Positions 1-4,671 of a DNA stretch of 6,954 nucleotides are shown one piece after another. A program made the position numbers and the translations under genes. The notes beneath the pieces are model-generated. The model was not told where the DNA came from and searched no databases. It saw nothing but the letters and a program-made list of their open reading frames with translations. The stretch comes from Candidatus Aegiribacteria sp. (GTDB lineage: Bacteria > Fermentibacterota > Fermentibacteria > Fermentibacterales > JCC-6), in contig JAUVUL010000093.1 in assembly GCA_030600975.1 (NCBI GenBank), positions 1 to 6,954 on the forward strand. Reading direction: 5' to 3'. How positions within the stretch are numbered: the first letter of the stretch is position 1; each line of letters opens with the position of its first letter.

Positions 1-288
1 GGAGATGCCGAAGAGGCTGCCGAAATGGTGACCCTGTGCATTATTGCCACCCCAAACCCCATCACAAACACCGCCTCCCTTAACTTCTCCACACCGATTA
101 CCGGTCATGCTGCCGTTCAGGTATTCGACATTACCGGCCGCATAGTGGAGACACTGGTTAACGAAGAGGTCGGAGCTGGTAACCATTCCGTTAATTGGAC
201 ACCCGGTGAAATCGCCAGTGGGATTTACTTCGTACGCTTTTCAACTCCCGCAGGAGCCGTTTTCACACAGGCAATGGTCCTCCGCTAG
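1..288 (+). CDS. C-terminal end of a secreted protein with a type IX (Por) sorting tail, 5' truncated
   Basis: The frame is open from base 1 and stops with TAG at 286-288, so only the last 95 residues of a longer protein are present. The visible part is a beta-sandwich tail: a PNP motif starts it, followed by alternating strands, the VFDITGRIV block, a GAGNHSVNW block, and the closing GIYFVRF and MVLR. This order (PNP, then V-D-x-x-G-R, then G-x-H-x-x-x-W, then S-G-x-Y-x-x-R) is typical of the C-terminal secretion/sorting domains called Por_Secre_tail, which are related to FlgD-like Ig domains. In known systems the tail directs export through the type IX system and is cut off during surface attachment. 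The catalytic or binding part of the protein lies upstream of the window, so its function cannot be told. The ATG at 25 is internal, not a start. Family call is confident; export route is inferred. Confidence 0.85.
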   Translation, partial: GDAEEAAEMVTLCIIATPNPITNTASLNFSTPITGHAAVQVFDITGRIVETLVNEEVGAGNHSVNWTPGEIASGIYFVRFSTPAGAVFTQAMVLR

Positions 289-315
289 GGTCAAGGACAC
301 TAATTAGTACCCCCA

Positions 316-342
316 GGGGGCGGCTGCAACCGCCCCCTTTTT
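316..342 (+). terminator. Intrinsic terminator after the sorting-tail gene
   Basis: GGGGGCGG (316-323) pairs perfectly with CCGCCCCC (330-337) around a six-base loop CTGCAA, followed directly by TTTTT (338-342). This is an 8-bp, almost all G-C stem with a U-tract, 28 bases after the stop codon at 288. It separates the upstream gene from the outer-membrane protein gene at 411. Confidence 0.92.
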
Positions 343-377
343 CTCAAACTGTATTTAGCCCTTCGTCCAACTTGCAG

Positions 378-403
378 TATATTAAACGAAACACCGGAAG
401 GAG
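378..403 (+). promoter_or_regulatory. Putative -10 box and Shine-Dalgarno for the 411 gene
   Basis: TATATT at 378-383 could be a -10 element, preceded by no convincing -35 (TTTAGC at 354-359 is weak). GGAAGGAG at 396-403 is a strong ribosome binding site 7 bases before the ATG at 411. The site decides for that start over the in-frame TTG at 372, which has no such element and would spoil the signal peptide. The ribosome site is solid; the -10 is tentative. Confidence 0.6.
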
Positions 404-410
404 CCCTGGA

Positions 411-1112
411 ATGAAGAAATTTCTTATACTGATGCTGGCTTGCGGTATTGCCACAGCCGGAATGAAGGTCGGCGGCAGGCTCGGCTACTATAGCGGTGAC
501 AATCCCAGAACAGGTCAGAGCGCCTCGAGCGCTGTTTTCGGAGGACAGTTGACTTTTCCTCTCCTGAGCCTTGTAGACCTTGAGATCAGCGGATCCTACG
601 CCTCCAGTGAGAGTGATATCACAATGCAGCAGTACCTTATCACCTATATTAACGATGAATACAACCAGAACTTCCAGGGGAACCCTGATGGTCTTTACCA
701 GTACCTTGAAGACGAATGGGGATGGTCTCCAGACAGTATCAGCTCTCAACTGCTGAACGATTACACTGCTACTTTCTATGATATAGACCTTGGTGCTACA
801 ATGAAAATAAAAATACCCATAGGGACTTTACCCCTGAAACCCTATATAGGCGCAGGCGGTGGAGCCCATATACTCTTCAGCGACGCTGATATTCTGACGC
901 AGGTTGTCAGAAGCGAAACAAGCGGTAGTATGAGCATCAATTCCTACGACCACGTTCATCCCGGCATTCATGGAGTTATAGGTGTTGCCTTCGAGCCTCC
1001 AATGGTTCCACTCAGCGTATTCGGAGAGTACAAGTACACAAAACCCATAGCCTCGGATAACGAAGTAGATGGGATCAACATGTTCTACGTCGGAGTGAAC
1101 CTGGGATTCTGA
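411..1112 (+). CDS. Small outer-membrane beta-barrel protein
   Basis: This encodes 233 residues. Residues 1-16 form a classic signal peptide (Lys-Lys, a hydrophobic core, then ATA/G). The mature part alternates hydrophobic and polar residues in strand-like runs rich in Gly and aromatics, and it ends in FYVGVNLGF with a terminal Phe, the usual BAM-recognition ending of outer-membrane beta barrels. Length suits an 8-strand barrel of the OmpA/OmpW-like 'outer membrane beta-barrel domain' type. Residues about 70-115 are an acidic, Tyr/Trp/Asn-rich segment that does not look barrel-like and is probably a long surface loop or insertion. The start follows a strong Shine-Dalgarno site. It sits alone between two terminators, so it is probably a single-gene transcript. 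Ligand and role are unknown. A cysteine at residue 11 is inside the signal core and does not form a proper lipobox. Confidence 0.85.
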   Translation: MKKFLILMLACGIATAGMKVGGRLGYYSGDNPRTGQSASSAVFGGQLTFPLLSLVDLEISGSYASSESDITMQQYLITYINDEYNQNFQGNPDGLYQYLEDEWGWSPDSISSQLLNDYTATFYDIDLGATMKIKIPIGTLPLKPYIGAGGGAHILFSDADILTQVVRSETSGSMSINSYDHVHPGIHGVIGVAFEPPMVPLSVFGEYKYTKPIASDNEVDGINMFYVGVNLGF

Positions 1113-1138
1113 CAACCCGTAAATTCCACCAGAAGCAT

Positions 1139-1184
1139 AAAGAGATGTGACACAGGACCCTGTTATGTGTCACCTCTCTTTTTT
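1139..1184 (+). terminator. Intrinsic terminator between convergent genes, overlapping the end of the IMPase gene
   Basis: The left arm (from AAA at 1139, AGAGA 1141-1145, GTGACACA 1147-1154) pairs with TGTGTCAC (1166-1173) and TCTCT (1175-1179), with one T-C mismatch (1146/1174) and an 11-base loop (1155-1165). A T6 run (1179-1184) follows on the + strand. It ends the transcript of the 411-1112 gene. The right arm and T-run lie inside the last codons and stop of the minus-strand gene ending at 1170. On the minus strand the same hairpin is followed only by a poor T-tract (TCTTTA), so it may work weakly in that direction too. Confidence 0.85.
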
Positions 1185-1946
1185 ATTCTTAATTCCTTGC
1201 AGCATCGTGTGGTGAATCGGTTTGCCCGAAGCTACAACTCCTCCCGAAAAGGGGGTCCATTTACCGCCTTCGTATGCGGATACCTTTCCTCCCGATTCCG
1301 TTGTAAGAAGAAAACCAGCGGCCATGTCCCAGGGCTTCAGATGCTCTTCCCAGAATCCGTCAAGCCTCCCGCATGCCACGTATGCCAGATCAAGCGCAGC
1401 GGAGCCCCCCCTGCGTATTCCCTGTACCCTTCCGAGGAAATACCTCAGGACATCAAGGTCCATACCCGGATCATCTATTTTCCTGTGGTAGGGGAAGCCG
1501 GTGGCGAATATGCAGTCCGATATTTCCTTCACACTCGTAGAAAACACCTGACGGCCGTTCATCCATGTTCCCGATCCCCTGGACGCTGAGAAAGTTTCGT
1601 TTCTTCCGGGATCGTGTACGCAGCCGTATTCTACATCATTCCCGTTCCAGTACGCTATGCTCACAGCCCAGACAGGATATCCGTGAGCGTAGTTATTCGT
1701 ACCGTCCAGTGGGTCGACAATCCAGAAAGGGGGTGCAGGAAACTCTCTTTCCCAGCTTTCCTCGCCCAGAAAACCCGCTTCCGGTACGATTTCCAGAAGG
1801 CGTGTTTTCAGGTACTTTTCCGAGAGTAAGTCAGCGGTTGTCACCAGTTCGTGACTGCTCTTCCTTGATATTTCTACCCCGCTCTGGGCGGCAGCGAGAA
1901 GGATTGAACCGGCTTCGTGAGCTGCCTGAATAATCTCATCAATCAT
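1170..1946 (-). CDS. Inositol-1-monophosphatase family phosphatase (SuhB-like)
   Basis: This encodes about 258 residues, the normal family length, counted from the ATG at 1946. Family motifs are complete: TTADLLSE near residues 36-43, the metal ligand motif GEES at 61-64, DPLDGTN at 78-84 (metal-binding aspartates and the Thr that helps activate water), GSAALDLAYVACGRLDGF from about 181, and WDMAAG at 206-211. Such enzymes are Mg-dependent, Li-sensitive phosphatases of inositol monophosphates. Relatives act on histidinol phosphate, fructose-1,6-bisphosphate or PAP, and E. coli SuhB also assists rRNA antitermination, so the exact substrate is open. The in-frame ATG at 1988 would add 14 residues but has no ribosome site. 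The 1946 start matches the family N-terminus (MIDEIIQAAHEAG) and has AAAGG upstream, at a rather long 11-base spacing. The gene converges on the 411-1112 gene and shares its terminator region. Cytoplasmic. Family assignment is very sure; substrate is not. Confidence 0.95.
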   Translation of the reverse strand: MIDEIIQAAHEAGSILLAAAQSGVEISRKSSHELVTTADLLSEKYLKTRLLEIVPEAGFLGEESWEREFPAPPFWIVDPLDGTNNYAHGYPVWAVSIAYWNGNDVEYGCVHDPGRNETFSASRGSGTWMNGRQVFSTSVKEISDCIFATGFPYHRKIDDPGMDLDVLRYFLGRVQGIRRGGSAALDLAYVACGRLDGFWEEHLKPWDMAAGFLLTTESGGKVSAYEGGKWTPFSGGVVASGKPIHHTMLQGIKNKKER

Positions 1947-2060
1947 CTGATCGTCAGCCTTTCTGAAAACACCCTGACCTCTCTGCATGAGAGCCGACAG
2001 GTTCAGTCTTGTTTTTATCTCCTAACTTTGATACTTTTATTCAAACTTTTACAGAACATA

Positions 2061-2104
2061 CTAGGAGTGTGTCCGACAATGTACATTGCTGGACACACTC
2101 CTGG
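2061..2104. repeat. 44-bp near-perfect palindrome in the divergent intergenic gap
   Basis: All parts share one centre (between 2082 and 2083). Outer arms CTAGGAGTGTGTCC (2061-2074) and GGACACACTCCTGG (2091-2104) match over 14 positions with one T-G pair. The inner 12 bases, CAATGTACATTG (2077-2088), are a perfect palindrome. The only true mismatch is A2076/C2089; G2075/T2090 can wobble. As RNA this would be a roughly 20-bp hairpin ending 3 bases before the Shine-Dalgarno site of the 2120 gene. No T-tract follows on either side, so it is not an ordinary terminator. It could be an operator for a dimeric protein, a 5'-UTR hairpin controlling translation, or a copy of a dispersed palindromic element. 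Confidence 0.9.
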
Positions 2105-2119
2105 AACAGGGGATATAAA

Positions 2120-2884
2120 ATGAAAAGGAAAAATCTGATATCTCACAGCCTATCCATCTTGCTTTCCTGGATTCTAGGAATTATTGCCATTGTGGCGGGG
2201 GCTGTGATTATCATCATTGCATTTACAGCCTGGGGCCCCGTCAGGGGCGGCCTTGTATCCATCTCTGAAGGTCTTCAAAGCGCCAATGAGGCGGTGGAGC
2301 TGATAGGGAAGGATTTTGGTACATCATCCTCCCTTGTCAGCGAAGTAAGTAATTCAATAAGAAGCATAAAGGAGATTGTTCACGAAACCTGGGTTACTGT
2401 GAACAGCATCAGTCAGACAACGGAAGAGATGAGGAGGTTGGTTCTCACTGTGGGAGAAAGCCTTGAGAACCTTCCACCAACCATAACTTCGATGATCGGC
2501 AGGAACTATTTCTCTGAAGCGATATCCAGCCTGAACAATACCTACTATTCGTCGGGAGAGATGATATCACAGATGGAACATCTTTCCGTTACGCTGCAGC
2601 CCCTGGAGCCGATCCTTGATGAAGTTGCCGACGGAGTTGATTCCCTGGCAGGTGATCTTTTCTCCACCGAGGAAGCTTTCAGCGAAGCAACACAACACCT
2701 GCAAAGGGCTGCCGAAGCAATTGAGAACGCCGCTGATTCATCAATACTTCCGCTGATAGTAGCTGGAACGGGTCTTATACCTCTGCTTGTAGGTCTCTAC
2801 CTGATAATCCAGGCGATTGCTCTGGGAAGACTCTATTCCGCCGGGGTTGAAACCGGCGAGGCTGATATGGAGGAAATCGTCTGA
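2120..2884 (+). CDS. Unrecognised two-TM membrane protein with a helical extracytoplasmic domain
   Basis: This encodes 254 residues. I do not recognise a named family. A basic N-terminus (MKRK) precedes a long hydrophobic helix at about 11-38. Residues 40-205 are polar, rich in Ser, Glu, Leu and Ile in heptad-like patterns, suggesting amphipathic helices or a coiled coil outside the membrane. A second hydrophobic helix lies at about 209-235, followed by a short acidic cytoplasmic tail ending GEADMEEIV. Both ends should be inside. The layout recalls the sensor part of chemoreceptor-like proteins, but there is no HAMP or signalling domain, so no such function is claimed. The start is set by AGGGG at 2108-2112, 7 bases before the ATG; the frame is open back to 2009 but that stretch is noncoding palindrome. 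The next gene, at 3036, is on the same strand after a 151-bp gap and is also membrane-anchored. Confidence 0.8.
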   Translation: MKRKNLISHSLSILLSWILGIIAIVAGAVIIIIAFTAWGPVRGGLVSISEGLQSANEAVELIGKDFGTSSSLVSEVSNSIRSIKEIVHETWVTVNSISQTTEEMRRLVLTVGESLENLPPTITSMIGRNYFSEAISSLNNTYYSSGEMISQMEHLSVTLQPLEPILDEVADGVDSLAGDLFSTEEAFSEATQHLQRAAEAIENAADSSILPLIVAGTGLIPLLVGLYLIIQAIALGRLYSAGVETGEADMEEIV

Positions 2885-2908
2885 AAAACCTCAATACCTG
2901 CCGGATCC

Positions 2909-2984
2909 CGGTCAGCGTGAACCGTGACCGCTTCAACAACTGACTCCTCCTTCGGAATAATTCTCAGTAAGGATCCATACTGAG
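2909..2984. repeat. Two inverted repeats in the 2885-3035 spacer
   Basis: The first is CGGTCA (2909-2914) and TGACCG (2925-2930) around ten bases. The second is CTCAGTA (2963-2969) and TACTGAG (2978-2984) around AGGATCCA, whose core GGATCC is itself palindromic, giving a 22-bp near-palindrome with one mismatched pair (A2970/A2977). Neither is followed closely by a T-run: the T6 at 3004-3009 is 19 bases past the second stem. The second may be an operator for the gene at 3036 or a stabilising 3' hairpin for the gene ending at 2884. Confidence 0.55.
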
Positions 2985-3021
2985 TGCGGGTCAGGGATGT
3001 GTCTTTTTTGCCCGCCGGTAC

Positions 3022-3027
3022 TATACT
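3022..3027 (+). promoter_or_regulatory. Putative -10 box very close to the 3036 start codon
   Basis: TATACT at 3022-3027 matches five of six -10 consensus positions and equals the -10 hexamer proposed for the Rrf2 gene at 3585-3590. The matching -35 position holds only a weak TGTCTT (3000-3005). A transcript from it would begin near 3033-3036, that is at or next to the ATG, and no Shine-Dalgarno sequence precedes that ATG. The message may therefore be leaderless. Tentative. Confidence 0.4.
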
Positions 3028-3035
3028 AAATGATT

Positions 3036-3566
3036 ATGAAGAGGTTTATGTTTGCAATACCACTCTTTGTTCATCTGCTGAATGCAGGAAGTATTACTCT
3101 GCTGAGGCAGGAAACAATGGAAATACCCGTAGCCCAGTACAGAACCTTAAGATTCGTACTCCCGGAGCACCTCTCGGACAGTGCCAGCCTGCAAGGGATT
3201 GTCAGTATCAGCCCTGACACCGCATCAATTGAACTGATACTTCTTCACATTGATGATTACATAAGGTGGAGAAGCAATACCGGTATAGTTGATACACTGA
3301 AGTATCTGTCAATATCTACAGGCACGTTTGAAATGGAAGTCCCGGGACTGGGCAGTTATGCACTTGTTATCAGCAATAGAGGCAACTACCGTCCCGCCTC
3401 GATCATCCTTGACCTTGATGTGTTCTTTGCTGGAAGTGGAAGAACCGGAGATCCTCTGCCAGCCGCCCTGAGACTTGCCCTGTTCCTTATGATGGCAGGA
3501 ACAGCAGCTATTGCTGTGGGAAGTGTATTGTCAAAAAAATTCTATCGGCGGAAACGCATTACTTGA
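3036..3566 (+). CDS. Unrecognised signal-peptide protein with one C-terminal membrane anchor
   Basis: This encodes 176 residues from the ATG at 3036 (an in-frame ATG at 3030 would add Met-Ile). I do not recognise a named family. Residues 1-18 form a signal peptide (MKRFMFAIPLF, cut near NAG). Residues about 19-138 look like a compact beta-sandwich: strand-like runs such as SIELILLHIDDYIRW and TFEMEVPGLGSYALVISNRG. The 'ligand-like strand, IDDYIRW, P-G-x-x-Y-x-L-V-x-x-N-R' order loosely recalls GOLD/emp24-type domains; this is a resemblance only. A hydrophobic helix at about 143-165 is followed by a very basic tail (KKFYRRKR), giving a type-I topology with the domain outside the cytoplasmic membrane. 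No ribosome binding site is visible. Its stop codon TGA lies inside the -35 box of the downstream Rrf2 promoter. Confidence 0.78.
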   Translation: MKRFMFAIPLFVHLLNAGSITLLRQETMEIPVAQYRTLRFVLPEHLSDSASLQGIVSISPDTASIELILLHIDDYIRWRSNTGIVDTLKYLSISTGTFEMEVPGLGSYALVISNRGNYRPASIILDLDVFFAGSGRTGDPLPAALRLALFLMMAGTAAIAVGSVLSKKFYRRKRIT

Positions 3567-3590
3567 CAGGCCAGTATATCTCTATATACT
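3563..3590 (+). promoter_or_regulatory. Sigma70-type promoter of the Rrf2-NifU-NifS operon
   Basis: A perfect -35 TTGACA (3563-3568) and a -10 TATACT (3585-3590, five of six consensus bases) are separated by 16 bp. Transcription would begin near 3597, leaving a leader of about 27 bases that contains AAAAGGTGG (3605-3613), the ribosome binding site 10 bases before the ATG at 3624. The -35 overlaps the stop codon of the upstream gene, so the operon has its own promoter although the genes abut. Confidence 0.8.
3573..3590. promoter_or_regulatory. Candidate Rrf2 self-operator: 7-4-7 inverted repeat over the -10 box, with a third half-site at the start codon
   Basis: AGTATAT (3573-3579), CTCT, ATATACT (3584-3590) is a perfect 7-bp inverted repeat with a 4-bp spacer, filling the promoter spacer and covering the -10. 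The same half-site ATATACT recurs at 3617-3623, immediately before the ATG of the regulator gene. A dimer bound here would block RNA polymerase, as expected for autoregulation by Rrf2/IscR-type proteins. The repeat is seen directly; that the regulator binds it is inferred from position. Confidence 0.6.
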
Positions 3591-3623
3591 CATATTCCGA
3601 CAGGAAAAGGTGGTAAATATACT

Positions 3624-4073
3624 ATGCTTATTTCTACAAGAAGCCGTTACGCGTTGCGTGTTCTCGCCCGGATGGCCAGAATGATGAGTGCGGGTGAAAA
3701 ACAGCCCGTATCCCTTGCTCTGTTGTCAGAGCAGGAGCAGGTTTCAGTACGATACCTTGAACAGATTTTCGGTCTGCTCAGGAGTAACGGGATAGTAAAG
3801 GGGAAAAGAGGACCAGGCGGGGGCTATGTTCTGGGAATGTCTCCCGGAAAGATAAGCCTCTTCGATGTAGTAAGTGTTCTTGAAGCTGATTTTCTCCCGA
3901 CGAACTGTATGTCCGGAGAAACGAGTTGTTCTCCTGAGGATGGTTTCAAGCAGGTGAGTTGCACCCTTATGGACAAATGTGTAACCAGGCCTCTCTGGAT
4001 GACGCTCAGGAACATGTACTACACCTTTATGAAGGAAAAAACGCTGGAAGATCTTACAGAAGGACAGATCTAG
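3624..4073 (+). CDS. Rrf2/IscR-family transcriptional regulator, probable Fe-S sensor
   Basis: This encodes 149 residues, the typical family length. The N-terminal winged helix-turn-helix is clear: STRSRYALRVLARMA at 4-18, the helix pair LSEQEQVSVRYLEQIFGLL (34-52), and the wing KGKRGPGGGYVLG (59-71), the Rrf2 hallmark R-G-x-G-G-Y. The C-terminal part carries four cysteines, Cys95, Cys102, Cys113 and Cys119, the last in CVTRPLW, which matches the usual ending of the cluster-binding loop. E. coli IscR uses three cysteines with 5-residue gaps and a His; here the spacing is 6, 10 and 5, so the cluster ligation may differ. Position as first gene of an operon with a scaffold and a desulfurase argues for an IscR-like role: sensing cluster availability and repressing its own operon. 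Its stop codon overlaps the ribosome site (AGGA, 4072-4075) of the next gene, 10 bases downstream. Family certain; Fe-S sensing inferred. Confidence 0.92.
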   Translation: MLISTRSRYALRVLARMARMMSAGEKQPVSLALLSEQEQVSVRYLEQIFGLLRSNGIVKGKRGPGGGYVLGMSPGKISLFDVVSVLEADFLPTNCMSGETSCSPEDGFKQVSCTLMDKCVTRPLWMTLRNMYYTFMKEKTLEDLTEGQI

Positions 4074-4083
4074 GAACATAGCA

Positions 4084-4671
4084 ATGTGGAAATATTCTGA
4101 AAAACTCATGGATCATTTCATGAATCCAAGGAACACGGGGCAGCTGTTGAATCCTGACTGCCATTCAGAGGTTGGTTCCCCTCAGTGCGGTGATGCCATG
4201 ACCCTTGATATAAAAGTGGATGACGAAGATAGAATCGCGGAGATCAAATTCATGACCTTCGGCTGTGCGGGAGCCATTGCCGCTGCCTCCGCCCTGACTG
4301 AGATAGCAAAGGGAAAGACTCTTGAAGAGGCTCTCGGTATCAGTAACGATCAGATAGTGGAATTCCTCGGCGGAATGCCGGAGGAAAAATACCACTGTTC
4401 CGTAATGGGGAATGAGGCTCTTTCGATGGCGATTGATGATTTCAGACACCGAAGAGACAACACCGCGGAACACCTTGAATCTATCCTCAGAGAAATATCT
4501 GAAGACCTTGCGGCAGCCATTGGAAATGGAAGTATAAGTATTGAACACGTCCACCCCATTCGCGTAAGTGTCAGGCTTTCAGGTGGAGATGACGGAATAG
4601 TCACAGAAGTACTGGAAAAAGAATTGCAGAAGCGTACCGGAAAAACAGTGAAAGTGAGTGTCACCAGATGA
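4084..4671 (+). CDS. Iron-sulfur cluster scaffold, NifU/IscU N-domain with a cysteine-free C-terminal extension
   Basis: This encodes 195 residues. Residues 1-125 are an IscU/NifU N-terminal domain: HFMNPRNTG near 11-19, the ligand motif CGDAM (Cys35, Asp37), FGCAGAIAAAS with Cys61, the helix TEIAKGKTLEEAL, LGGMPEEKYHC with Cys105, then ALSMAIDDF. The three cysteines and the Asp are those that assemble the cluster on IscU. Residues about 127-195 are an extra alpha-beta module (helix 130-148, strand VHPIRVSVRL, helix TEVLEKELQKRTGK, strand VKVSV). IscU proteins normally end near 128-150. Classic NifU continues with a [2Fe-2S] domain and a CxxC Nfu domain; neither is present here, since no cysteine follows Cys105. 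The downstream desulfurase overlaps by 4 bases. It acts in the cytoplasm, receiving sulfur from that desulfurase. N-domain certain; the extension is unassigned. Confidence 0.93.
   Translation: MWKYSEKLMDHFMNPRNTGQLLNPDCHSEVGSPQCGDAMTLDIKVDDEDRIAEIKFMTFGCAGAIAAASALTEIAKGKTLEEALGISNDQIVEFLGGMPEEKYHCSVMGNEALSMAIDDFRHRRDNTAEHLESILREISEDLAAAIGNGSISIEHVHPIRVSVRLSGGDDGIVTEVLEKELQKRTGKTVKVSVTR

Noticed and set aside
361..369. CTTCGTCCA before both barrel genes (also minus strand 6622-6614)
   Set aside because: A nine-base match at different distances from the two starts is within chance and has no symmetry.
372..410. Upstream extension of the barrel protein from a TTG at 372
   Set aside because: It would put 13 polar residues before the signal peptide, and a strong GGAAGGAG site at 396-403 points to the ATG at 411.
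411..450. Possible lipobox cysteine at residue 11 of the barrel protein
   Set aside because: The residues before it (Met-Leu-Ala) do not fit well, and the hydrophobic core before the cysteine would be only seven residues.
1222..1933. Plus-strand open frames over the IMPase gene
   Set aside because: The translations are rich in Pro, Ser and Arg and lack any family pattern, while the minus strand holds a complete, motif-bearing enzyme.
1947..1988. Longer IMPase start at 1988
   Set aside because: There is no ribosome binding site before it, and the extra 14 residues do not resemble the family N-terminus. It remains possible because the 1946 ribosome site is also weak.
2018..2022. AGGAG on the minus strand, a good Shine-Dalgarno sequence
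   Set aside because: No ATG, GTG or TTG follows at a workable distance on that strand.
2009..2119. Longer start for the two-TM protein
   Set aside because: The region is the palindrome and leader; the ATG at 2120 has an AGGGG site at correct spacing and begins MKRK before the membrane helix.
3004..3009. T6 run as terminator for the 2120 gene
   Set aside because: The nearest good stem ends at 2984, too far from the T-run for an intrinsic terminator.
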